Shown here: in pieces, positions 13,488 to 20,215 of the stretch | Numbering within the stretch: the stretch's first letter is position 1 | How the letters are laid out: every line of letters starts with the position of its first letter | Source: Deinococcus alpinitundrae | Lineage (GTDB): Bacteria; Deinococcota; Deinococci; Deinococcales; Deinococcaceae | Length of the DNA: 20,215 nucleotides | Reading direction: 5' to 3' | Assembly: GCF_009982895.1 (NCBI RefSeq) | Contig: NZ_WXZL01000042.1 | Span: 1 to 20,215, forward strand | The notes under the pieces: model-generated | What the model was told of the DNA's origin: nothing | The model's database searches: none | The model's input: the letters and a program-made list of their open reading frames with translations, nothing else | Position numbers and translations under genes: made by a program

Positions 13488-13997
13488 GTGTTTGACCATA
13501 TTCTTGTCCCGATTGACGGCAGTCCGCTCAGTGCGCTCGCCCTGCCGGTGGCGGCCGAAATGGCCCGTTGCCACCACAGTACCTTGACCGTGCTGTACGT
13601 CGTACCCCCACTCCCCGTTATCTACGGCGAATCAGCCTACACCTTCAACGATCCGGAGGCCAGCGAACGGGCGAAAGCCGAGGGTCAGCGCCTGCTGGAA
13701 GAGGCCCGCACCGCGCTGGGCTCCCCCAGCATCCGTCTTTTGTGCCTGGAGGGCGGTAATCCAAGAATTGCTCAGGCGATCGCTGATGTGGCTGAACAGC
13801 AAAGCTGCTCACTGGTGGTGATGGGCACCCACGGCCGCAGTGGGCTGGATCATTTCTTCCTGGGCAGCGTCGCCGAGGGCGTCATGCGCCGGGTTAGGGT
13901 GCCGGTGCTGCTGGTCCGGGCACCGAAACCCACCGCCTCCGTGCCGGGTCAGGAGGACGAGCCGCACCACGCCGCTACGCTGGAGGTGAGCGCATGA
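13488..13997 (+). CDS. Universal stress protein, UspA family
   Basis: A 169-residue cytosolic protein with one Usp domain. The first strand FDHILVPIDGSPLSALALPVAAEMA carries the Asp that contacts the nucleotide base. The ATP-binding loop is G113-TH-G116-RSGLDHFFL-G126-S127 (the G2xG9xG[ST] pattern), followed by the final strand VPVLLVRAP. It is therefore likely to bind ATP. A hydrophilic tail of about 25 residues with two His (EPHHA) extends beyond the domain. It overlaps the DoxX-like gene by ATGA, so the two are co-translated. Such Usp proteins respond to stress, redox or energy state; the exact signal is unknown. Confidence 0.9.
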   Translation: MFDHILVPIDGSPLSALALPVAAEMARCHHSTLTVLYVVPPLPVIYGESAYTFNDPEASERAKAEGQRLLEEARTALGSPSIRLLCLEGGNPRIAQAIADVAEQQSCSLVVMGTHGRSGLDHFFLGSVAEGVMRRVRVPVLLVRAPKPTASVPGQEDEPHHAATLEVSA

Positions 13998-14599
13998 CCA
14001 CCCGCCCCCTTCAGCCAGCCACGCCCGGCTTGCTCCGTGAACCCAACCTGTCGCGCCTGCTCTTCGCCGATCCCAGGCTGGCCCCCGTGTGGACGCTGCT
14101 GCGCATCTATGTCGGCTATGAGTGGCTGATGGCCGGCTGGGGCAAGGTCACCAACCCGGCCGGAGTGTGGGTCGGCGAGAAGGCCGGCACGGCGGTCAGT
14201 GGCTTCCTGACCGGCGCAGTAGCAAAGACGGGCGGCGCACATCCCGATGTCCAGGGCTGGTACGCCTGGTTCCTGCAACACGTGGCGCTACCTAACGCCG
14301 CCGCCTTCTCGTACATAGTGGCCTACGGCGAGGTGCTCGTCGGCGTGGCCCTGATCCTGGGACTGTTCACCGGCATCGCGGCCTTCTTCGGCGGCGTGAT
14401 GAATGCCAGCTACCTGCTGGCCGGTACGGTCAGCACCAATCCGCTGCTGTTCATCCTGGCGACCTGGCTGGTGCTGGGCTGGCGCGTCGCGGGCTGGTGG
14501 GGACTCGACCGCTGGGTGCTCGCCCGCTTCGGCGTGACCGCCCAGCCCGCCTCGCGGCCCGTCAAGGGGCCGGACCCAAGCCCGCAGCTGCACGGGTGA
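13994..14599 (+). CDS. DoxX/DoxD-type membrane protein
   Basis: A 201-residue inner-membrane protein of the DoxX/DoxD (TQO large subunit-like) group. About four membrane segments are visible: WTLLRIYVGYEWLMAGWGKV, FSYIVAYGEVLVGVALILGLFTGIAAFFGGVMNAS, LLFILATWLVLGW and the amphipathic C-terminal part around WWGLDRWVL. The motifs R-x-Y-x-G-x-x-W…GWGKV and YGEVLVG are typical. Relatives carry out thiosulfate:quinone or other redox-linked membrane functions, and many are only known to help in oxidative stress. Coupling to the Usp gene by a four-base overlap suggests a joint stress role. Confidence 0.82.
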   Translation: MTTRPLQPATPGLLREPNLSRLLFADPRLAPVWTLLRIYVGYEWLMAGWGKVTNPAGVWVGEKAGTAVSGFLTGAVAKTGGAHPDVQGWYAWFLQHVALPNAAAFSYIVAYGEVLVGVALILGLFTGIAAFFGGVMNASYLLAGTVSTNPLLFILATWLVLGWRVAGWWGLDRWVLARFGVTAQPASRPVKGPDPSPQLHG

Positions 14600-14644
14600 A
14601 ATGCGGCGTCGTGCTGCGGACTGTGGTAACCCGACGTACCTCAG

Positions 14645-15579
14645 ATGCGTACGTCTGGGCAGGTCGTGATGATGCACGGGCTGCCGGATGAGCAGGCCGC
14701 GAAGCGGCGGCCCAGTTACAGGTCTCGCATGGGCCGCACATCTTCAGCAGCGGGCGCTCGTCTGGCCTCCTGACAACACTGCGGGAGGTGGTGACAAAGC
14801 CAGTGTTCTTGCTGCAGCGCAGTTTACTTTGGGATGGGCCAGATTCACGAGGCAGTGACGCTTGGCACGGCCCTGCTGCTCGTTTCGGGCATCTCGGTGT
14901 ACCAGTCGCTGCGCAGTGACCATGTGCTGGGGGCACTGCGTGACCTGACTCAACCGAAGGCGCAACTCTGGCGCAGCGGCGTGCTGGTCAACCTGCCCAC
15001 TGAGCAGATCGTGCTGAGCAACGCCCTCCTGATCGAGGAGGGGAGCCGCCTGCCCGCCGACGGCACCGTGCATGAATCCAGCGATGTCACCGCAGACGAA
15101 TCGGTACCGACCGGCGAATCGGTGGCGGTCCACAAATCAGGGGGCGACAGGGTGTGTGCCGGTACCAACGCAGCGATGGACCGCGTCTGGATGAGCGTGA
15201 AGGCGGTGGGTGTCCAGACCGAACTGGGTCGGATCGGGCGCAGCCTGGAGAGCCTTCAGACCGAGAAGACGTCGCTTCAGCGTCAGATCAATACCTTCGT
15301 TCTTCGGGTGCTGGTCAACCGCTCGTTCACGCTCCCGGTTTTTCGCACGCTGCGCACGCCCAACCGGGTGCTGTGGCTGCTGCTGGAACTGACCCTAGCC
15401 ATGCTGCTGACCACGCTGTTCTTCGGCCCGGTCTGGCCGCTCTTCGGCTTCACGCCCATGCCGCTGGCGTGGCTGGGCTAGTGCGCCCTGATTGGCGTGG
15501 GCTGGGTGGAAGTGACCAAGGCGGTTGTGACGTGGCGTGGGACGCCGACGAGGGCGGCTAAACCGGGCAAGAGCGTATG
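14645..15579 (+). pseudogene. Cation P-type ATPase, deleted and frameshifted
   Basis: From ATG 14645 the frame reads MRTSGQVVMMHGLPDEQAAKR, the N-terminal cation-ATPase region. Frames then change before LLTTLREVVTKPVFLL and again before VYFGMGQIHEAVTLGTALLL. The actuator domain is clear (EEGSRLPADGTV, VPTGES with the TGES motif at 15110-15121). Near 15310 the sequence jumps straight to the last membrane helices (LVNRSFTLPVFRTL, LWLLLELTLAMLLTTLFFGPVWPLFGFTPMPLAWLG). The DKTGT phosphorylation site, the nucleotide-binding domain and several helices are therefore gone. A TAG at 15479 precedes the usual tail (CALIGVGWVEVTK), which is still readable to 15579. It cannot pump ions. Confidence 0.85.
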
Positions 15580-15753
15580 AATGTCGCCGTGGTCTTTGGG
15601 CTGGCCATCGCCATCAGGTCGACAGATCAGACCAACCAGAACCGGAATCCAGAGTCGAGCGTTCCTGGATCGTCAAACAAACCCTGAAACCTGTTCAATT
15701 ACCGTTTTCACCCTGAACCCCGTTGTTCTCCCCGAGAGTCATGAGGAAAGCGT

Positions 15754-16688
15754 ATGAGTGCAGCTGAGCGTCTCCCTCCCCAGATCACTAATCCGCCCAC
15801 AACCCTCAGACTCCAACCCAGACTCAGCCGCTGGGCCTACGTCCTGATCGTCATCGGCACGCTGTCTCTTTTCGACTTGGTCGGTCTTGACAACTGGGGC
15901 ACAGTGCTGATCATGATCGTGATCGGCGGCGTGCCCTCCTGACCCGTCATTACCCCTGGGGGCGGACGCTGGCGCTGGCGCTGATGAGCTTTGTGCTGGT
16001 CATGGTCGGCGGCTGGTACTTCATCCGCCCCGCCTTGTTCGGTGCGCCGAGCACCGAAACAATCAGCCTGCCGCTCACGGCGTCCCGCGCCGAGATCGCG
16101 CTGTCGACTTCCGCTGGGCGGCTGGAGGTCGGGCCGGGCAGCGGCGGCACGTTGATCGCGGGGACCCTGGGTCTGAACCGCAATGAGCGGCTCGAGCGCC
16201 AAATGGCGACGCGCAGCGATACCCAGGTGGTGCAGCTGACGGTCCGGCAGACCGGAGCCAACATCCTGCTCTTCGGGACGCTCGCTCAAGACACTGCACG
16301 CTGGCTCGTGACCCTCTCGCCGGTGGTGCCACTGGTGCTGAAGGTCACCACCGGCGTTGGGGACTCGGCGCTCAACCTGGCTGACTTGAAGGTGACCGAT
16401 CTGAGGTTTGAAGGAGGCGTCGGACGGGCCACTGTGCGGCTGCCCAAGACAGGGATCGTCTCCGCTGACATGAAGAGCGGCGTCGGCCAGCTGAATGTCA
16501 CGGTTCCCAGCGGCATGAAGGCGCGTGTGCGCGTCAGTACCGGCCTCGGGACGGTGAAAATGCTGGGCGACTTCCAGAGTGACGGTGAGATCTACACCTC
16601 CAGCGGCTATGCGGGAGCCAGCAACCGAATCGACCTGCGAATCAGGGGCGGCGGCGGAGCCGTCACCGTCGAGCAGTTGGGGCGTTGA
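15754..16688 (+). pseudogene. LiaF/DUF4097-like membrane-anchored protein split by a frameshift
   Basis: The first part starts at ATG 15754 behind a good ribosome-binding site (GAGGAAA). It encodes a cytoplasmic tail, then a helix WAYVLIVIGTLSLFDLVGLDNWGTVLIMIVIGG, typical of LiaI/LiaF N-termini, stopping at 15940-15942. Another frame continues exactly in sense (ALLTRHYPWGRTLALALMSFVLVMVGGWYFI) into an extracytoplasmic beta-rich domain like DUF4097/LiaF C-termini, ending VTVEQLGR. Removing the two bases GT at 15931-15932 would rejoin both frames into about 311 residues. Either the gene is broken or the sequence has an error here. An ATG at 15984 could still yield the anchor plus outer domain. 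LiaF-type proteins sense or damp envelope stress; that role is inferred. Confidence 0.7.
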
Positions 16689-16807
16689 CTCCTCCCTCAC
16701 CTCAGCCGTAGCCGTAATGCTCTGGCAACAGGCCACGGTCAGCATTCAACTCAGGACACGTCGCCATTCACAGCTCACGGCGTCCCAGAACGACCAAGAG
16801 GTACATC

Positions 16808-18091
16808 ATGAAGACCGACGATCAGCTGTTCAGAAACGCCAGCACTCTGCTCATCGCCCTGACTCTCGGTGGCGCGGCCTCAGCCATCGACTGGCGAACC
16901 GGCGACAGCGTGACTGTGGCCAAGTCCGAGATCATTCAGGATGATCTGTATGTCGCTGGCAACAACGTGCAGATCGACGGCACCGTCAACGGCGACCTGT
17001 TCGTGGGGGGGCGTACGGTGACCATCAACGGCGAAGTGCGCGGCAACCTCTGGGCATCGGGCGAGACGCTGATTCTGGGTGGCAAGGTGTCCCAGACGGC
17101 CCGCTTCGCCGGTTCCGTGATCCGCGTGCAAAACAGGGCCAGCATCGGGCGCGATCTGCTGGCCGCCGGTTCAGAAGTTGTGGTGGCCCCTGGCGTTGTC
17201 ATCGGGCGCGACGTGGCCGTAGGCAGCTCCCAGGCTCAACTGGACGGCCGGGTGACCCGCAACGCCTACGTGGGAGCCAACGGCATTGAGGTTGGGGGCG
17301 TCATTGGCGGAAATGCCAAGATGGCGGTTGGAAACACCGCCGTCCTGACCGGACGCTCGATGACGCTGGGCGACCCTGGCCTGCGGTTTACCCAGGGCGG
17401 GCGGATCGCGGGGAACCTCACCCTGCAGCGTTCCGACTCCGGCCAGGCGGCCCTGCCCGCCGGGGTGGTGGGTGGACAGGTGACGTATGCCCCAATCAAC
17501 GGTGTGACCATCCAGCCCCGGCGCAATCCTCTCACCAGCTTCCTGAGTGCCTTTGTCGGCAGCGCGCTGCTAGGCCTGCTGCTGTTCTGGCTGGCCCGCC
17601 CTCGGCTTCTGGGCGTCTGGGAGAAGCTGCGGACCGCGCCCGCGTCCAGCCTCGGCTACGGCGCTCTGGCCTTCATCGGTCTGCCAGCCTTGGCCCTGCT
17701 GGGCGTGCTGGGGCTCGGCCTGCTGGCTGGCGCGTTGTTGCTGCTGCGCCTCGGTGGTCTCGGCCTACCGCTGGCCTTCATTGGGATGCCCGTACTGCTG
17801 GGTGGCGCGACCCTCGTCGCCTGGCTGGCGCTGCTGGGCGCACAGGGTTTCGCGGCCTACCTGATCGGCACTTGGATCGTCCACGCGCTGCGGCCCCAGG
17901 CGACCTTCGCCCCAGTCGCCACGGTACTGATCGGTGCCCTGCTCCTGGCCCTCGTCCTCCAGATTCCCGTCCTGGGTGCCCTGGCGACCCTGGCCGCGCT
18001 CTTGCTGAGTCTCGGCGCGCTGTGGCTGACCTTGCGCGCCCCACCCCGCCGCCCACTTGTGCCTCAGGTCAGCGCGCCCCAGGCCACCTGA
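16808..18091 (+). CDS. Bactofilin-like beta-helix protein with multi-helix membrane domain
   Basis: A 427-residue envelope protein. Residues 1-26 are a signal peptide ending ASA. Residues ~35-235 are short hydrophobic-glycine repeats such as DDLYVAGNNVQIDGTVNGDLFVGGRTVTINGEVRGNL, the right-handed beta-helix pattern of bactofilins (polymer-forming proteins). After a Pro/Arg linker (QPRRNP) come about five membrane segments between ~243 and 410. The beta-helix therefore lies outside the membrane, unlike cytosolic bactofilins. The ATG is preceded by AGAGGT. It lies 119 bases after the LiaF-like gene, same strand, so they may form an operon concerned with envelope upkeep. It looks intact. Its precise function is unknown. 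Confidence 0.85.
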   Translation: MKTDDQLFRNASTLLIALTLGGAASAIDWRTGDSVTVAKSEIIQDDLYVAGNNVQIDGTVNGDLFVGGRTVTINGEVRGNLWASGETLILGGKVSQTARFAGSVIRVQNRASIGRDLLAAGSEVVVAPGVVIGRDVAVGSSQAQLDGRVTRNAYVGANGIEVGGVIGGNAKMAVGNTAVLTGRSMTLGDPGLRFTQGGRIAGNLTLQRSDSGQAALPAGVVGGQVTYAPINGVTIQPRRNPLTSFLSAFVGSALLGLLLFWLARPRLLGVWEKLRTAPASSLGYGALAFIGLPALALLGVLGLGLLAGALLLLRLGGLGLPLAFIGMPVLLGGATLVAWLALLGAQGFAAYLIGTWIVHALRPQATFAPVATVLIGALLLALVLQIPVLGALATLAALLLSLGALWLTLRAPPRRPLVPQVSAPQAT

Positions 18092-18275
18092 TTTTGCACT
18101 GATCGCCCTGTTCCACCTGACAATGCCGGCCGCGAGCCTCATCTTCCAGGTCCTCCAAGGGACTTCGCGGCGGGTATAGAGAAATTCCGGCCCTGTCCCA
18201 GAAGCCCGCAATGAGAGCAGCGAGGTTTTGAGCGGTTATTCGCTACAAATAACCAAATTCTGGATGAAATAAAAA

Positions 18276-18410
18276 ATGGAACAGAAATCGACCAAAGAAT
18301 CCCATAAAGACAGCAAGGCAGGTGTGGGTATTGCCATTGGCGTGGGTATCGGAACTGCGCTCGGCGGGGCAGTGGGGATGGGTGTTGGGGCAGCCATGGG
18401 TGCCCCAACA
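18276..18410 (+). pseudogene. Glycine-zipper protein, 5' part only
   Basis: It begins MEQKSTKESHKDSKAGVGIA, then IGVGIGTALGGAVGMGVGAAMG. This is a hydrophilic start followed by a glycine-zipper membrane segment, very like the intact small gene at 19903-20115 (MQQKSNKKFSKSG…GIALGVGVGAAISAG). After AAMGA the similarity ends, and the charged tail (SQSKRKSK…) found in the intact copy is absent. The frame runs on to 18929 with unrelated sequence, so the gene is probably truncated. A 10-bp hairpin marks the breakpoint. Confidence 0.6.
18383..18410. repeat. 10-bp perfect hairpin at a breakpoint
   Basis: TGTTGGGGCA (18383-18392), loop of eight bases, TGCCCCAACA (18401-18410). It lies just where the glycine-zipper similarity ends and a membrane-protein fragment in another frame begins. 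There is no T run, so it is not an ordinary terminator. Confidence 0.6.
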
Positions 18411-18651
18411 GGCGCAGTTGCCCCTCGGCTGGTTCGTGCTTCAGGCTGTGATCTTCAGTGTGCTGCTGGTCGTGCTGTTGCACAGCGTGGTCAATACCCT
18501 GGCTGGCCCCTTGCGTGTCCTCTCCTCAACAGAAGGCATCTTGCAGCTACACATCCCAAGCACCCTATTGACTGTGGCGGCCCTCCTGATAGTGAGCTGG
18601 CGGCAGGTCAGCCCGAACGCTCAGCACCACCTCACCTACCCTGGAGGACCG
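18411..18651 (+). pseudogene. 3' remnant of an unidentified membrane protein
   Basis: In the frame of the following gene this stretch reads LPLGWFVLQAVIFSVLLVVLLHSVV, then NTLAGPLRVLSSTEG and LHIPSTLLTVAALLIVSWRQV. That is two hydrophobic helices separated by a short loop, as in the C-terminal end of a small membrane protein. No start codon fits, since upstream the same frame is nonsense relative to the glycine-zipper gene. There is no stop before the next gene, so an artificial fusion frame of 413 residues exists from 18322. The family was not recognised. Confidence 0.4.
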
Positions 18652-19563
18652 ATGAACACAGGATCCCAACTCGACACGCCCGCCTCACCACCGCGCTCCG
18701 CAGATTCACCTGCGCGCTCCAGAGACCGGCACCCAAAACGCTGGCAACGCGCCGGCCTGTGGACTGTTTTCAGCCTGGCGGGCCTGCTACTCCTGGGCTG
18801 GCTGGGCCTCCAGGTCAGTCCTGCGCCGTTTCCGGCCGTTCCAGGGACGGCGGGGGTGCCGGAGTCTATCCCACTGCCACCCAATCTGCCTGTACCGGTC
18901 GAGCGGTTCTTCCGCCTGACTTACGGTGAACGTATCCCGGTGATCACCTCGGCAGTCATCACCGGCCGGGCCACCATCCGCCCCATTCCCGGCGGTCCCA
19001 CCCTGCCCGCCCGCTTCCGCTTCATTCACGAGGCCGGGCATAACTACCGTCATTACATTGAGGCCACCTGGTTTGGCCTGCCGATTCTGCGCGTCAACGA
19101 ATCGTACCTGGATGGGGTGAGCCGCATTGAACTGCCCTGGCAGAAGAGCGAGGGCAATCTCCAGACCGCGCAGGCGAGCAATCTGGGCCTGTGGGCCGAG
19201 ACCACCTCGATGCCCGCCGTGTTTCTGATTGACCCACGGGTCCGCTGGCAGGCCGTGGACGACGCCACTGCCCTGCTGATCGTCCCGTTTGGACAGGCGC
19301 ATGAAACTTTCGTGGTTCGCTTCGACCCCGCCACGGGCCGCCCGACGCTGCTGGAGTCGATGCGCTTCAAGGGTGAGACGGACACACACAAGACGCTGTG
19401 GTCGAACGAACTCCGCCAGTGGGGGAGCTTCGGTGGGGTGACCCTGCCGCGCATCGGCACCGCCACCTGGCAGGACGACGGCACGCCCTGGGCCGTCTTC
19501 ACCACCGAGAGCATCGACCTGAACACGAACGTGCGCCAGTCCGTGCGGGCCAGGGGGCTGTGA
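18652..19563 (+). CDS. DUF6544-like membrane-anchored protein
   Basis: A 303-residue protein. The first ~34 residues are hydrophilic and Pro/Arg-rich, residues ~35-55 form one membrane anchor (GLWTVFSLAGLLLLGWLGLQV), and the rest would lie outside the membrane. The pattern LPPNLPVPVERFFRL, GPTLPARFRFIHEAG, the Trp-rich middle, LGLWAETTSMPAVFL, RWQAVDD, FVVRFDPATGRPTLLESMR and FGGVTLPRIGTATW resembles the DUF6544/DUF6920 group of unknown function. ATG 18652 is chosen because GGAGGA precedes it at good spacing; the open frame extends upstream but through remnant sequence. One base separates its stop from the next start, so the two are coupled. The family name is from memory and moderately certain. 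Confidence 0.7.
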   Translation: MNTGSQLDTPASPPRSADSPARSRDRHPKRWQRAGLWTVFSLAGLLLLGWLGLQVSPAPFPAVPGTAGVPESIPLPPNLPVPVERFFRLTYGERIPVITSAVITGRATIRPIPGGPTLPARFRFIHEAGHNYRHYIEATWFGLPILRVNESYLDGVSRIELPWQKSEGNLQTAQASNLGLWAETTSMPAVFLIDPRVRWQAVDDATALLIVPFGQAHETFVVRFDPATGRPTLLESMRFKGETDTHKTLWSNELRQWGSFGGVTLPRIGTATWQDDGTPWAVFTTESIDLNTNVRQSVRARGL

Positions 19564-19564
19564 C

Positions 19565-19834
19565 ATGAGAAGTTTCCTTCACTGGGGCGCAGGAATCATC
19601 CTCGCCCTGCACGGGCTGATCTGGGGCGTGGCGGCCCTGGGCTTCGTGCTGGTCGCTGCTGCCTTCCTGCTGGGCTGGGGCGGATGGCGACCCGGATTGA
19701 TCGCGGTGACGCTCCTGTCGCTCAGTCTCACCATCCTCGATGCTGGCATTGCCTTTGCGGGCGTGGCGGTCAACATCGTGATTCTGCTAGCGCTGTGGTT
19801 CGGATCGCGCCGGGGTTCAACTATTCCCAATTAA
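19565..19834 (+). CDS. Small hydrophobic membrane protein
   Basis: An 89-residue protein made almost entirely of three membrane segments: FLHWGAGIILALHGLIWGVAALG, then FVLVAAAFLLGW…LIAVTLLSLSLTILDAG and IAFAGVAVNIVILLALWFG, ending in a short basic tail (SRRGSTIPN). It starts one base after the DUF6544-like stop (TGACATG) without its own clear ribosome-binding site, so translation is probably coupled to that gene. The two proteins may act together in the membrane. The family was not recognised. Confidence 0.7.
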   Translation: MRSFLHWGAGIILALHGLIWGVAALGFVLVAAAFLLGWGGWRPGLIAVTLLSLSLTILDAGIAFAGVAVNIVILLALWFGSRRGSTIPN

Positions 19835-19902
19835 AATCCCCGGCCTGAGTCGAGTTTAATTGCAGGCCACTACAGACCATCAAATAGAGGAGCTTACCCA
19901 AG

Positions 19903-20115
19903 ATGCAGCAGAAATCAAACAAAAAGTTTTCAAAAAGCGGTAATTTGAGTGTTGGCATTGCCACTGGAATGAGCTTCGGAGTTGCCATCGGTGTGGCCCT
20001 GAAAAATATTCCCATCGGCATCGCATTGGGCGTAGGTGTGGGCGCGGCCATTAGTGCGGGTCTGGAGAGTCAGAGCAAGCGCAAAAGCAAATTGGACGGC
20101 ACAAAATCCGAGTAG
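19903..20115 (+). CDS. Glycine-zipper small membrane protein
   Basis: A 70-residue protein. It has a basic start (MQQKSNKKFSKSG) and two short glycine-zipper membrane stretches (VGIATGMSFGVAIGVAL and PIGIALGVGVGAAISAG). The tail is charged (LESQSKRKSKLDGTKSE). GAGGAG precedes the ATG at a rather long spacing of about 11 bases. Glycine zippers pack helices together and are found in pore-forming or membrane-perturbing small proteins as well as in harmless outer-membrane lipoproteins. This protein lacks a lipobox. It is the intact relative of the broken copy at 18276. The role is unknown. Confidence 0.65.
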   Translation: MQQKSNKKFSKSGNLSVGIATGMSFGVAIGVALKNIPIGIALGVGVGAAISAGLESQSKRKSKLDGTKSE

Positions 20116-20215
20116 GCGCACCTTCCATGGCGTCCTGTCTCTACTATTTTTGAGTTTCGTCAGACAAGAGGTCTTCTCCACTTTGATACTCGTATTCCGG
20201 ACGTTGCTCTGATAA

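Noticed and set aside
18139..18275. Sequence before the broken glycine-zipper gene that might be an IS end or a short transposase scrap on the minus strand.
   Set aside because: No matching repeat or transposase motif could be identified.
18322..18651. Treating 18322-19563 as one 413-residue protein.
   Set aside because: The first part is out-of-frame glycine-zipper sequence plus a membrane remnant, and a good ribosome-binding site marks a start at 18652.

Overview
The window is high-GC bacterial DNA that looks Deinococcus-like. The reasons are the promoters placed so close to their start codons that transcripts would be nearly leaderless, the mixture of insertion-sequence (IS) families, and gene types such as a bactofilin-like membrane protein and a CPA2 antiporter. 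The assignment rests on pattern, not on a search. The density of IS elements and broken genes suggests a plasmid or an accessory chromosomal region.

Layout. Positions 1-1575 hold a nest of two damaged IS3-family elements on the minus strand. Positions 1760-3166 carry an AlgX/AlgJ-like (SGNH) polysaccharide O-acetyltransferase of visibly lower GC, without its usual partners. Positions 3576-4283 are a badly decayed IS6-family element that abuts an IS110-family element (about 4284-5610). The IS110 transposase is cut by a single in-frame stop, and the non-coding stretch upstream of it is where a bridge RNA would lie. Positions 5716-7758 encode an intact Kef-type cation/proton antiporter fused to a C-terminal UBP-type zinc finger. 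An IS5-family element with a frameshift follows (7886-8764). Positions 8984-11153 form a compact intact unit: an ArsR-type regulator divergent from a short cytochrome P450 and an antibiotic-biosynthesis-monooxygenase (ABM) protein, with a palindrome between them. Positions 11185-12338 are a rearrangement scar in which the 5' part of an IS6 transposase meets, tail to tail, the 5' part of a CheB-CheR gene.

The right part (12897-20115) is an envelope and stress neighbourhood, all on the plus strand. It has a decayed P-type ATPase/DUF4097-like remnant, a universal stress protein coupled to a DoxX-type membrane protein, a second and longer P-type ATPase pseudogene, a LiaF/DUF4097-like membrane-anchored protein split by a frameshift, an intact bactofilin-like membrane protein, a broken and an intact glycine-zipper protein, and a DUF6544-like protein coupled to a small membrane protein. 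The ATPase plus DUF4097-like pair occurs twice, which points to an old tandem duplication now decaying.

Apparently intact protein-coding genes are the acetyltransferase-like gene, the antiporter, the ArsR/P450/ABM unit, the Usp-DoxX pair, the bactofilin-like gene, the DUF6544-like pair and the last glycine-zipper gene. No rRNA, tRNA, CRISPR array or origin was recognised. The best candidates for unfamiliar biology are the antiporter-zinc finger fusion, the P450/ABM unit with its palindromic control region, and the candidate IS110 bridge-RNA region.
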